DNA from: Chara braunii
Lineage: Eukaryota > Streptophyta > Charophyceae > Charales > Characeae
Reading direction: 5' to 3'
NCBI GenBank assembly: GCA_003427395.1
Contig: BFEA01000623.1
Location: forward strand, 109,510-160,245
DNA: 50,736 nt
The notes beneath the pieces were generated by a model. It was not told the DNA's origin and did not search any database. It saw only the letters and a list, made by a program, of their open reading frames with translations. The first letter of the stretch is position 1; each line of letters opens with the position of its first letter. Both the position numbers and the translations under genes were made by a program. Of this stretch, positions 1 through 11,226 are shown in pieces.

Positions 1-699
1 GGAGGGGACCTGCGGCCATTCGGGGGGCCAAAGGGGTCGCACCGTCGTGTTATAAAACTATGTGTTGAACATGCTCAATTCGCATCGCACCGCCCCCAGA
101 AATTGTGCACGTGACAAACGATGAATCCGAGTGACGGGCGGCACTGGCAAAAGCAGGACGGCAATGACAGCTCGGAGAACAGATCCGTGCACAATGTGAG
201 GAACGCATGTTTATTCGTACTTCTATGACGGTTTATTATCCAATGTAATTTTATTTTTTATTTTTTTTCCTGAACAAAGTCTCCACCCTTATTTTCTCGC
301 CCCATTTTTTTTTATTTTTATTTTTTTCCCTATCAATCTCACGGTCTCGTTATATATCTCGCCAATCCATGACCGTGACCCCGCGCCTCCACAACATCAA
401 TGTGTCCGTGAAAACATCGCGGTTCACTACTGAAGGCCACAAACAGGTGAAAACACGTCGTTAGCGCCGCCGTTTCCACGCAGTTGTGAACTACAATGCT
501 GGGAACTTAAGACCAAAAATTTTCCAAGATACACATGTTGGACCAACGTTGATCACATGTTCAAAACATGTAGGCCGCATGTTGGTAAACGATTGGAAAC
601 ATGAACCCGACCCTCCTAAACGATTGGCCACATCATTTCACGTAATTCCAATGTTGGTTCCAACTTGATAGCAAGTTGAAAACTTGATGAAAATTTTCC
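1..699. other. Unrecognised left flank with small palindromes
   Basis: No gene or known repeat is recognised. T-rich tracts lie at 247-330. A cluster of short inverted repeats lies at 537-547 (GTTGG/CCAAC), 555-571 (ACATGTT/AACATGT) and 661-678 (CAACTTG/CAAGTTG). The only open frame (486-668, 60 codons) overlaps these palindromes and has no recognisable motif. Confidence 0.4.
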
Positions 700-2281
700 A
701 GAATTTTTCTGCTGAAGTCAATAGGCTTATAGAAAGACATTCTCTTGTCGTCTTTCTCTCATTTTTTTGATTTCCAACTTTTGTGGCCTAGGCGTTTTAA
801 CACACGCATCTTTTATACACGACAGCACATAAAAACCACACTTGTAGCTTACGGTTAACAGAAGCTAATAAGTAAGGGTCATAATGGCGCGATACATAAG
901 TTAACACAGTACGCCTATATGATTAAGGAAATCACGATGCGAGCAATGCCGGGCGGAAAGAATAAAGAAGGGAGATAGTAATCGGGAATGACTACGTTTG
1001 TCTAGTATGAGAATAAATTGAGCATGAGTATAAATAAAGTTACATTGAGTTGAGTATCTCCCTCTCTCCTCTTTATGGCTTAAAGATCTTTCGTCGGGTA
1101 ACTGGCAATGAAAGTTTGTTTACTAGCTCGATATGACTCTTTGCTTTAACAACAGTTAAAACAAACAGTTAAAGCATCCTGTTCCGTCATCAGATCGCAT
1201 CAAACCAAGGTCAGAGGAGACATGACGTGCTCATGAGAGGTAGACGTTATGACCGAGTGCTCCAATGTATTCTAATAACCCCAACTTATCAAGAATCATT
1301 ATGATGTTGTAACTATCACAATAGATTCGGAGTATATTAATGATAGACCAGGGTAATGAGCAGGAGATATGGTGTCATCCTAGTCTGCGTTGCCACTTGT
1401 ACGCACCCTCGTACGAGTACGGATTCGTACTCTTGTACTTGTACGCTAGGGGCCCCGTACGAGTTTTTATGTATTATTATTTTTTTCGTGTTCGGTATTG
1501 TTTTTATTTTTTTTCTCAAATTCTAATAAGAATCTAAAGATGATGCTCAACCAAATGTTTCTTGTTTTGTGTTGTTGCATCACATATTGTTTTCTCGGAT
1601 TTGTTTGATGGTTTTTTTTTTTTTTTTTTTTTTTCGTACGGGGGTGTACAAAACGTACAGGTTCCCGTACAGATCCCGTACAGATATTACCTGTATGTGT
1701 CATACGGAAAGCCCCCGTACGTGTACGTTATGCAACATACATCCTACTTGTAGAACTATCATTGACTTTCCAAAATAAACAATAAATAAAAAGTTAAGCT
1801 AATAATTCAAGCAGATAGCGAAACTAAATGTAAGAGATAACATCATAAATGATAAAAACTTGCATATGAATGTAATATTACCATACTCGTCCGCCCTTGG
1901 GAATGACAATGCTGCCTATAGCCAATTAGGAATATAAAATAATAATTTTTCACTAACATGGACATTCAACTGATGATTTAGACAGAAGTGCATGTACATG
2001 TTGATATAACAATCTCATGATGACTTAATAACCATAAAGAATTACGAGTCTCCTCGTAGTCGTGATGTCTTTAATACCTTGTCTCGATGATTATCATGCC
2101 TGCCTCTTCTAACGATTTTCTCCTTTCACCCTTACATTCTTAATTTCCCTCTCTGCTACTAACTCGCTTGTCATTAGCAGATCCCATTGGGTCACAAGAC
2201 GTAAGAGGTTGAGACAACAATACTACATAAAGTGTATATGAAGGTTAGGCAGATATCAATATCTCTCTAACACATAACAAT
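700..2281 (+). repeat. Family A copy 1, block that is inverted in copy 2
   Basis: This block matches the reverse complement of 41168-42316 over almost its whole length. For example, 1331-1375 matches the complement of about 41750-41800, and 2150-2281 matches the complement of 41168-41310. The next block of the family is in direct orientation in both copies, so one copy has suffered a local inversion. No coding capacity is recognised. It holds the fold-back insertion at 1383-1739, which is absent from the other copy. Confidence 0.85.
1383..1739. mobile_element. GTAC-rich fold-back MITE-like insertion with 7-bp target duplication
   Basis: A 357-bp insertion flanked by the direct repeat CATCCTA (1376-1382 and 1740-1746). 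The equivalent site in the second family A copy (complement of about 41735-41750) lacks it, which gives a related empty site. The ends are imperfectly inverted: both carry GTTGC followed by GTAC-containing sequence. The tetramer GTAC occurs about seven times in the left ~80 bp, about seven times in the right ~110 bp and not in the AT-rich middle. A poly-T run lies at about 1612-1634. No transposase is present, so it is non-autonomous. The superfamily is not identified; a hAT-like element is possible but hAT duplications are usually 8 bp. Confidence 0.75.
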
Positions 2282-2285
2282 GATT

Positions 2286-2507
2286 ACTCTCACTGTAGCG
2301 GTACCCCTACGGCCCGGCAATGAGACCGGACCAGTTTCAGGCCGTCGGCCTGACCCTGGTCTGGTACCAGGTTGTTCCGCACCTAGACCTAGGTCGGTAT
2401 ATCACTTCGGCCTAGGCCCAGGGCGACAGGTTCATTCATTCGATTGTTCGTTCGTTCATTGGGCCGGACTGGACCTTCACTCAGCTGCTTCTTCTTGTGT
2501 GTGTCCA

Positions 2508-2546
<39 letters not shown>

Positions 2547-2562
2547 CATCTCCGCACGTGCC
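2286..2562. other. Copy-1-specific segment with GGCC/CCTAGG palindromes and a CT microsatellite
   Basis: The flanking sequence at 2564 onward resumes homology to 42367 onward, but this ~277 bp has no counterpart in copy 2. It is GC-rich with nested small palindromes (GGCCTAGGCC; CCTGGT...ACCAGG), a TTCATTCATTCGATTGTTCG stretch, and a (CT)n run at about 2513-2541. It could be an insertion, or sequence that copy 2 lost when the adjacent block inverted. Confidence 0.5.
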
Positions 2563-3900
2563 CTATGAGATTGTGTCATTATCAGGATGACTGGCACAAG
2601 CACACCACCTCACTTGGTAAAAATGACTTAGTATTTTTTGCGAGGAATGTTATACCACACCTTATCATGATATAAGTCACTCTTCTGTATTTTTTTCATA
2701 ATAGGTTCCCCTCCTTCTATCTTTATCCAACCTCGTTCTTGATACTTGAGCGTCCTTCTTCAACTGTCTAGCCCTGCATTTCCACCACCATTGTACATAC
2801 ATGATCCACCCTTCGTTTTGTAAGTCGTGCCAATAGATCACTACGTATAGAGTATACACTTTTCTTTTTATGCCATATCGATTTATATGGGGTTAGCTCT
2901 TACCCACCATATAGAGGAATTGTCTGAAAAGCAAGCAAAGTGGGTTCAAGTGGTGCTTGTTCTGAACCAACAAGACTTGAGTGTTTGTTATAATATGTCT
3001 TGAATTCTTAATCTGGGTCACTGTCAAAAGTATAATAAGGGTTGAATCTCCTCTTTGTCTTGTTATTGTAGTACCTCTCTTAAAAGACTAGAAAAAGTCC
3101 CGTCGAGGTAGGGAAAGAAGACGATGCGTACCATTAGCTCCCTTTTGGAGTTGGATGATGTATGTAAATATCGAATAAACCTCTTGAACTCTGGAAAATT
3201 GTATATCTGTTAGGCCACCTAGTTGAAGACCACGTATGTTCGCGCGGTCATGCGCCATACTTTCTGACTATAAGATTGTAAATCGACCTAACTCTATCAG
3301 TTATTTTTATAGAACCTAAATAAATCGTCCAATTCTTACAGCAATATGATATAGGGGTTAATGGTAGACTCAATCTCTCGATAACGGTCTAACTCTGCAG
3401 GTTATATCATGCAACATATGAGCTGAGGACTATCTGTTTAAAATAACTATCCTCTCTAAAAGCCTAACGAATGTAGTGAAACTATGAGAATATATAGAGT
3501 AGTCTACTTGTCAATATTATACTGTAGCAAAGTCGTCTACTCGATAAGTATGTTTAGTTAGTGGCAGATTAATATCAGGTCTATTCTGACACAAAGAACT
3601 TCGATCTTTGGCATATATTTCGAAAGACAAACTTAGGGTGAGTATGATAATAAGACCTTAGAAAAATCGATCATAAGCATAATGTGAGATGGTATGAGTT
3701 AATACATAAAATAAAAGTAAGAAATAATTTGCTTAGATAGTTAGAGACCGAATGTTAGTACAAATAGATTTATAACATTATGGCAATATGGTATAGAGTT
3801 TGATTGGTAGGGTTGTTTATTGCAAGAATATTTAACCCTTAAAAGATCATGAGATATAAATTAATTATTTCATCACTCACTTAGTGACTAATTAATCCTT

Positions 3901-4424
3901 CAACAAAAAAAAATTTCACGAGAAATGAAAGTTAAAAAAATATTTCATAAAAAAAAAAATCTTCATATTTAAAAATTATTATTTCAATGTTTGTCAAATT
4001 TTAAAATTTACAGTTTTTTTTTATAACGTTCCTGTCTAAATGTAAGTTTTCCCTTCCAATTACATCTATTTGTTCAAGATGGAATGAAAGTCTGGATAAG
4101 TTTATGAAATATTTTAATTAGATTTTTATTTTACTCCAACAAATATCATCTAATTTAGATTGGATTAAATTATTTATGACTGAAAATCCTTACTTAGAAT
4201 GACAATCCAATTAAAATATTTCATGAACTGATCCAGACTTTCATTCCATCTCTAGCATGCAGTCCAAATAAAAAGAGATACCGTATGGTTGGAACGAAAG
4301 TTTGCAAGTAAGATGAACATTTTTAAAATTGGAATGACATGTTTTAAGATGGAATAAAATTTTAAAATTTTAATCGTAATTTTAGTATAGAATTATTATT
4401 TAATTCTATGAATTTTTTTCGTTG
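3901..4424. mobile_element. 524-bp AT-rich fold-back MITE, absent from the paralogous site
   Basis: Copy 2 reads straight through this position (at about 43703), so the insertion boundaries can be inferred. The termini are inverted: the left end is CAACAAAAAAAAATT and the right end, read in complement, is CAACGAAAAAAATT. The apparent target duplication is TT. Inside is a second inverted repeat of ~45 bp, 4078-4121 against 4207-4252, so the whole element can fold on itself. It has no coding capacity. The superfamily is not determined; TT is not the usual TA of Tc1/mariner. Confidence 0.7.
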
Positions 4425-5068
4425 TTAGAGACGAATATTACAGTGAGCGTAATATTAGGTCATTTACTTGAAAAATATGTATCCCTTTAAGGTTGTATAT
4501 GATAGAGTATCATAATGAATTAGCTTCTGGAGTCAATGCATAAAGAGTCCGATCAGATTTATCTGATTCTTGAAAGAGATATGAATAAACTCGAACTTTG
4601 TCGATTGGTCTAGCATTGAAAATTGTATCATGGGATTATCTACTTAAATAATTATGAGTATTAAAAGTATTCACTTGAGGGTTATCCAACTCCGCGAACC
4701 ACAGTATTGTATAAAGTGTGATAGAACTACTTAATTCCCACTATGATAAATGTTTATGACTGAGTATGAATAAATGTATGTGAGAATGAATGATACATGT
4801 TTCAAGTGATGTATTGTTGTATATTTTGTTCTTTGTTGGATGAAGTTTGAAAATGATTATGAATATATATGTTTATGGATTGCTTCTTGACTGTTTGTGC
4901 CTGCCTGACTATGTTTATCAATTGCTTTCTTCAATAGGGGTAGAAAAACTGTATGAAATCCACGTTCAGCATGGGGCAGGAGGTGAATGGAGTGACCCAC
5001 CTTCGAAGAGAAGAAATTCTCTCAAGGAATGTCAGCATGCATAGTCTGTCCTGTGAAAGATTACAACG

Positions 5069-5386
5069 TTGATAAATATTTTTCTAAACAGCTTAAATCT
5101 CATAGGTGGTAGTGAGACTCATGGCGGAACAATGTTTCTGGTCCATAGTGAGGTGTTGTCATATTTTCTGACGATTAGAGGTGACTACACTATCATCGAA
5201 GGGGAGGAAGATGTTAGGGACATTGTTATGACGATGTCCGTAGGGAAGGCGACTGTTATTTGTCATGAGGTAATAAGTGGTTACCTAACCTTGTGTCGGG
5301 CAGGGCCATATCGTCTCCATGGTCAAGGCCTAACCAACAGGGAGCATATGAGATGGGGCCATTTAGCTCTGTTGATAAAAAACTGA
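5069..5386 (+). CDS. Uncharacterised 105-codon frame shared by both family A copies
   Basis: The frame is partly preserved in the second copy at 44462-44716. Both encode a block with GDYTIIEGEEDVRD or RDYTIIEGEEDVRD, then VICHEV, SGYLTLCRAGP and RLHGQ. No known domain is recognised. There is no signal peptide or membrane segment. Preservation of the frame for ~80 codons hints at past coding, but the upstream part is not shared and both copies sit in otherwise non-coding repeat. This may be chance openness in a young repeat. A test of synonymous against nonsynonymous change between more genomic copies would settle it. Confidence 0.25.
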   Translation: MINIFLNSLNLIGGSETHGGTMFLVHSEVLSYFLTIRGDYTIIEGEEDVRDIVMTMSVGKATVICHEVISGYLTLCRAGPYRLHGQGLTNREHMRWGHLALLIKN

Positions 5387-5437
5387 TAAAGTCAAAGCAT
5401 TGGAATCGGAGGGAGATGTGGTGAGGCTCAGTCCTAG

Positions 5438-5934
5438 AGCGGAACTGAGGATCTGAGATGTTATTTCTTTGACAGGATTACACCACTCCTCGACACAGTA
5501 TACCTCTGTTAAGCCAACATGAGTAATAAGCATTATGTCGTGATTATTATTGTTTTTGTGACCCCATTGTGATCGTTCTTGTGAAACTTTTAACTATAAT
5601 CAGCGTTCTCATTGTCAATGAAAGTTACCGATTGGTATTTGATTGAAATAATTTGATTGAGTATTTTTTATTTGTCATTTACTTCCTTTTCAATTTGAAC
5701 ATTTATCTGTAATATTACTTACTTATTCATGATATATTCCTTATTTATGCCAAGAGAATATCGTTACATTTGTATTGTCGAAGTTTCGTGAAAACATGGG
5801 GAAAACCTGCGTACTGTAAAAATTGTTTTTGATTTATTTCCTCTCCGTTTGATTTGACTCGATTTGTGTGATATGATTTTGATCTTTAGAGACTATATTA
5901 TAGAAGGTGTAATCCTTCTGGAGTACGATCTGAG
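5438..5934. other. Family A sequence replaced by mitochondrial DNA in copy 2
   Basis: Homology to copy 2 stops near 5437 (44757) and resumes near 5935 (48365). In copy 2 the intervening ~497 bp is absent and mitochondrial DNA occupies the position. The segment is AT-rich with no recognised gene. Confidence 0.7.
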
Positions 5935-8281
5935 TAATACTCGGATACGAGTATTACACATATTTTCATATGGTTCATTATTGAATCTGTCTTTTATCTT
6001 AGACATAACCCAAAAAGAAAATTTGACGGTGACCTTAAAAATTGAGTCTTATTTTTTAATCATGAAGTTATTGATATTGGACAGATACCAAAGATGTCTC
6101 ATGCTTGAAAAGATACATGAGATGTGTCCTTATTTGAAATACATTTGAGTTGTGTTTATTTTGCAAAAGACGTCGTTCACCATCCTAATGGGGTAAGTCT
6201 GAGATAAAATTGAAAGATCCTGAAAATGAGATCGTGCGGGATTGTTGATGTTATGAAAGATATTTTTTTGCATCAATGGTATTGTGGAAGTAAAAAAAAA
6301 TATATTTATTTTGGGTTTTCGGCTCGTTTCACATATTTTGAGAGATCCCCGAGAAGTGTGTCTAACCGAGTTGTGATTAACATGGGAAGACACGATCACT
6401 GAGTGGCAACCTGACGATGCCCCTCGTTCATCCACTACATGGCAACCTGACAATGATAAAAATTATTTTTAACATGTATTAAAATGCACATCATTCATCT
6501 AATAAGTGGCAACTTGACGAGGGGGAAATGTTTTATCAATGACTTATGATTTTTTGTTGTATATATTGAAATGAAAATCGTTCATCCACTCCAAGAGGTC
6601 CGTCTGAGGGACTAAATTACCAAACTTATGGTGGAAAATTGACATCGTTGGGACGTAACTCCTAGCGTTAGTTGCTGATATAACCATGCAACAGACCTTC
6701 TTGTTTTGGCATAGAGTTGAAACCTTAAGGGTGACCACCGTATTGAGCGGATCAACTAAGGTGGTTACCAGAGGGGTCGAGAGCCGGGTCTAGAAGCTGG
6801 GTAAAACTCAGGATAGGAGGATTTACCCGTTATTGCGTAACCAATACGAGAATCTTTGTAAATATAACAACACGGTAGGCCGCATATCTGGTATGATCAA
6901 CCGGACTGTGGTGGGTTTAGACGAAGACCGCCGATCCCCTCGCATTAGACTTCGGGTGGGACGGTAATATTGTTTAGGTTAAGACTCGCGTCTAACGGGG
7001 CAAATTTCATGCCTCCTCGTACAATCAACGAGGATCTAGGAAGAGAGTCTAAAGATGTGGCAAAGATGATTGTTGTCTATCTTGGTAACTTTCACCATTG
7101 TAGTACGGATCCAGTATCCCCACCATTGGTTCATTGAGTTTGGTTTTGAGGGTTTCAACATGTGGGAAACCCGGGTTAGAATATCGGCAATGCTAGAATA
7201 TATCAAGGGAGACAACGTTATATTTGACCTCATCTCAATCCAGAGACTCAGATTTGGCTATCCACTTATCAAAGATGCGCCTTATCCTGGGAAAGGGATT
7301 GATCTTCTTTTTCAAAAGAAAAGAAAAGTACATGCATAGTTTTTATATTGTATCATTTGTCCAGCGTTGTTATTGATCGTGCCATATTTTATCAGTTGAT
7401 TTGATATACGAAATCGATATAAGGGAAAATTATATGAATGATTGTGTTAAACGTCCCTAGCGACGAGGACGTCGCTTAATAGAGTCTGGGAATGCAGTCG
7501 ACAGAGCGACAACATCGGCTACCATGACGGGGCGAGACTAGAGTGAAAGGGTGTGCGTGCTTTAGCGTGACACTTGAAATGATGTCATCGGCCATTGAGG
7601 CTGAGGCAAATCGGTGAGAAAATTTTGCAAGTATGAGCGAGCGTTGTTATAACGTGAGTTGTGATGGTTAGGAATGGTAGTAATAACCTCTGACCGAAAA
7701 GGTCGAAGGATTGATTGGGTTAGTGTTGTGGCGGGTAAATTTACGATACAGGTTGAGATTTGGGTTGGTAGTTGTCCAACTACCGGTACAAGGGATCTAA
7801 AAATGCCAATTTTTGTCTTTTTCTGCTCGGCCTCGATTACCCGGCACATCTATTTCTACATGGTGTGGTACCGACCCACCTGTTCCTTGAGTGTTTTCCT
7901 CAGCTCTTAAGTGTCGCGGACTTCTTTCCCCCACAACTTGAGTGTTTTCCCTGCAGCGACCCCCCATGTTGCGACCATTGCTAAGTACCAGCCCTTCGGG
8001 CCTTTCGATCAACTAAGTACCCAAGAGGGTCACACACACACTCAAGCCAACAAACACTCAGGCACACATGCAGACCGACAAACATACACATACACAGAGA
8101 TTCAAGAACAGGCTCGACCACGCTACATAAATCCAAACGGTTCCTCTTGAACTCGAAGTAGGAGCTAGCTCAGTAGGTTTGGGTGCAGACTATTAAGCAA
8201 CAAACTCTGGGACTGGATTTGCCTGACCCCCGAGCTAGCTCCTTTCAGCAAGGAGCTCAACTTAGCCCCGCGGATGGCTAG
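5935..8281 (+). repeat. Family A copy 1, right block
   Basis: Direct-orientation match to 48365-50736, where the second copy runs off the window. Conserved landmarks include 6935-6970, 7100-7340 and 7910-8040. A (CA)-rich stretch at about 8028-8100 is also shared. No pol-like domain is recognisable, so the nature of the family (large non-autonomous transposon or segmental duplication) is open. Confidence 0.85.
7070..7339 (+). CDS. Uncharacterised 89-codon frame conserved between family A copies
   Basis: The translated product shares YPHHWFIEF, WETR, FDLISIQRL, GYPLIKDAPY and DLLFQKK with the frame at 49525-49771 of the second copy. The spacing is kept almost without indels, but copy 2 has an in-frame TAG after FIEFDF. 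No family is recognised. The basic, lysine-rich C terminus is the only notable feature. Conservation may reflect recent common origin rather than selection. Confidence 0.25.
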   Translation: MLSILVTFTIVVRIQYPHHWFIEFGFEGFNMWETRVRISAMLEYIKGDNVIFDLISIQRLRFGYPLIKDAPYPGKGIDLLFQKKRKVHA

Positions 8282-8330
8282 CGGGGGCTTGAACCCGCGA
8301 CCTCCGTGTTAGGTTTGGGCAGTCAGAACT
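8161..8330. repeat. tRNA-like promoter motifs and GAGCTAGCTC inverted repeat
   Basis: GGAGCTAGCTC at 8161 and its inverted partner at about 8231-8241 flank ~60 bp. The first includes TAGCTCAGTAGG, a good match to a tRNA box A. At about 8280-8310 the minus strand reads like a tRNA T-arm and box B (GGTTCAAGCCC inside a GC stem). The two are in opposite orientation, so no complete tRNA or classical SINE head is formed. A SINE-derived remnant is possible. Confidence 0.3.
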
Positions 8331-10363
8331 GACTGTGGCAGAAGGCTGACACTTGGCGTGAATGGGTCGCTAGTTGTTAGATTTGTTTGTTCATTTGTTT
8401 TCGGTTACTTGAATTGGTTTGTTTTTTTTTTTTTTTTTTTTTCGTATTTCTTTGTTTTCTCACTAATCTCGTAGCTACTCCGTGTTTCCATAACTCACTT
8501 TAGTGAATCTGGGTAGGAAAGTCAGGTAGGTTCGTTTCGACGAAATCTGCTCGACTCAAGACGTAGCAACCCGAGACTATGACCCGCGTGCTCGGGCTGA
8601 GTCCTTGACGGGCAAACGCAGCAAGTGTGTAGCAGCAACCGGACGAAGGGCGCAGAGAGGAGCGGGAGGATCACTTCAGAGAAAAGCAAGAAGAAGGCGG
8701 TTCGCAGGGTGTAGTGGAGATGGCCTCACGGAGAAGGCTGGAACTAGTGGGGAAGGTGGCAGGAGAAGTAGCGGGGAAAGTAGTTGTAGGAAGAAGAAGA
8801 AGAAGAAGAAGAAGAAGAAGAAGAAGAAGAAGAAGAAGAAGGAGGAGAAGGAAAATACTACTTACCTCATCTTACGGTCAATCGATGAGAAAATTTGGGG
8901 CATAAAGGCGGTGATGTTCGTCACAGACTCTCAACTCGGGCGCCCTCATCCCACAGGTTTTGGGGAGAGTGGTTGGACCTTTGTGGTGAAGTTGTGTTCG
9001 TGTTCCCACTCACAGCAGGGCATTTCGTTTGTATTGAGAGGGGTCGTAACTTGGTAGGAAGCTCTGCGCACTTGGCCGCCCAAAATGACGCTATATGGCG
9101 CGGGGGGTGCAGATGGCCACAACCATGCATCCGGTGCTTACCATATGCGAGGGTGGTTTCGACAGGCTGCACGGCGTGACCAAGCGTGTTTTGGAGTGAA
9201 GGGCAGCGAGCGTTGTCAGCGACGATGACGACGATGACGATGACGATGACAAGGACGAAGGGAGAGAGAATAGGTAAGTGTCCTATCACCCGACCTACTC
9301 CCCTAACCAAATCGCACGAATCTACCACTAAAAGGGAAAAAGATGTGCTACTATACTAATATCAATCGAGAGATCAAAATCGAATGAATCTACAGCTAGA
9401 ATGTGGACATGTGTATTTCTTGTGTGTGTGTGGATGGGTCTGAACGTGATTCTGAAACGCAGCAGATCCCACGATACTTCGATCGAGAGAGTGAGCAAAA
9501 TCGAATGGATCTACAACTAGAAAGTGGAAGTCTACACTACTACTACGTGTGTGTGAGTGAGGGAGTGTACGTCTGTATGCCATTGTGCTTGTGTATGTGT
9601 GCGTGAAGAACAGATAGAGGAGAGGAGCTGCCAAGGAAAGCGCATAGAGAAAGAGAGCAACGACACTGTGTAAAGGATGAAACACGAGCGGGCGAGAAGA
9701 GGACGAAGAAGATGAGGAGTGTGCCCGAAGAAGGTCAGGCGTGCACGCAATGGCTAGGGGATTATGGGCGCACGGGCAAACAATGAGACAACAGGCGGAG
9801 TGAAGTGAGGGTGATAGTGCGCGGGCAACACGGTGAACCACAATGTGAGTGTGGTTAAGCGAACGCGGAGACGCGTGTATAGCAGAGGGAAGTGATTGCG
9901 CGGGGGTAGGAGTTGCGCGAAAGAGAAAGATAGGTAGCTAGTACAGGGGGATAAGGACAAAACGACATGGGGAGGGAATAACGATCGATCTCGGAAGTAG
10001 AAGCAGGGGAGGATGAAAGGAGAAGACGATTGCAAGAAAAAAAAATAATAATAAGAAGAAGAAAATTAAAAGAGAGAAGAGAAACAAGACAGAATACATA
10101 CCTGCACTTTTCAACCTTTTACCATCTGCATCAGACCAAAATGATAGCTTGTTTGCAGTCATCAGGTATTCAACCAGGAGGCAAGTTGTTTGTGCCTTCC
10201 CGTATATTATTATTATTATTACTAATATATTATCATTTCATCGTTTTTTTTCTTTTTTTCTTTCTTATTTCACTTCCCACGAGTGATTGAATTCGAACGA
10301 ATATTATATCCAAGTTTATCTAAAACAAATAATTAAATCAATTAATCAATTAACTATATTAAA

Positions 10364-10406
<43 letters not shown>

Positions 10407-10834
10407 GAAATGAAAAGTATCGTTGTCGAGCTATTAGCGAACTTGTTCTGTGGGCACAAAAAAACACATAGAGATACAAAAAGAAAGAGAGGGAAAGGGA
10501 GAAAGAGAAGAGAAAGAGGTAAAATAGACAGAATACTTACACTTTCGTGTAGCTCATCAACAATGATTGTGTACAAGGCAATCACCATTTGAGCGTACCA
10601 GACAGTGAATATGGCTTGTTTATATTCGTTTTTTTGATATTATTATTGGAAATATCATTATTATTGGCATTATTATTATTGTTATTAGTTGTTTGTTATT
10701 AATTTTATTACTGTTATTTTATTATTATTATTACAATTATTATTATTATATTTTAATCCTAGCTGTAATTTATAGTGGTTGAAGCGTTAGGGGGTACACG
10801 AGCGATCGGTGGTCCTCAGGCACGAGACGAGCGC
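8282..10834. other. Non-repetitive, low-complexity-rich stretch; no gene recognised
   Basis: It contains a poly-T run (about 8422-8442), an AAG microsatellite (8789-8842), a GATGAC run (about 9222-9252), a TA microsatellite (about 10369-10401) and scattered ATT runs (10640-10755). Long open frames across 8605-9841 are rich in Arg/Lys or His/Ser repeats produced by these simple sequences, and show no domain. Confidence 0.5.
8789..8842 (+). repeat. AAG trinucleotide microsatellite
   Basis: About 17 near-perfect AAG units. Polylysine or polyarginine frames through it are a by-product. Confidence 0.95.
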
Positions 10835-11204
10835 GTGGATGGTCAAGGTTTCATTAGGGAAGACGAGTACGTACCTGATGTATGTGGGAGGTCGGCTTTC
10901 GTGTTGACGTCATGTACATTGGTCACCTAGTCTAAGTGAGCCTGTTGTGTGGATACAACTGTAGTAGAGTAGGCGAGTAGTGTAGGTTGGGCGTCGGGCG
11001 CCATATAGGGAGCGACGATATTGGATACTGAATTGGTGTGACATGAGGGTTTGAACGTTGGCTTATAAGTTCATTGTGTCGCCCTTATTATATGGAGTCT
11101 CGGTGCATTTGTGCTCTCTGCCTGTACACGACTACATGGACATCTGTGTGATTTAACAACTTCGCTTTCTATATATCGTTCTCACTCATACTCCTGGCAG
11201 TTGA
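10835..11204 (+). repeat. Diverged fragment of family B
   Basis: Parallel wording with 13135-13455 shows the relationship. Both have a step at 'gatgtatgtggga/ggtgtatatggga', then 'catgtaca.tggtc', 'gggagcgac/aggagcgac', 'tgtgaca.gagggtttga', a 'ctacatg' box and 'ctcactcatact/attcc'. The ATT microsatellite that follows this point in the other two copies is absent here. A 22-bp palindrome follows instead. Confidence 0.7.
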
Positions 11205-11226
11205 GTAATCAGTATATACTGATTAC
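11205..11226. repeat. Perfect 22-bp palindrome
   Basis: The half-site GTAATCAGTAT is followed directly by its exact complement. It sits where family B copies elsewhere begin their ATT microsatellite. Confidence 0.9.

Larger units (their letters stand above)
2564..5437 (+). repeat. Family A copy 1, middle block
   Basis: Direct-orientation match to 42367-44757. Shared landmarks are the stretch beginning at 2889 (matching 42682) and the stretch at 5196-5300 (matching 44521-44630). Divergence is moderate, with many substitutions and small indels, which points to an old duplication or two insertions of an old element. A 524-bp fold-back insertion at 3901-4424 is found only here. Confidence 0.9.

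Noticed and set aside
8605-9057. 150-codon open frame with an Arg/Lys-rich region
   Set aside because: It is driven by the AAG microsatellite at 8789-8842, and other frames through the same run are equally open. No domain or start context supports it.
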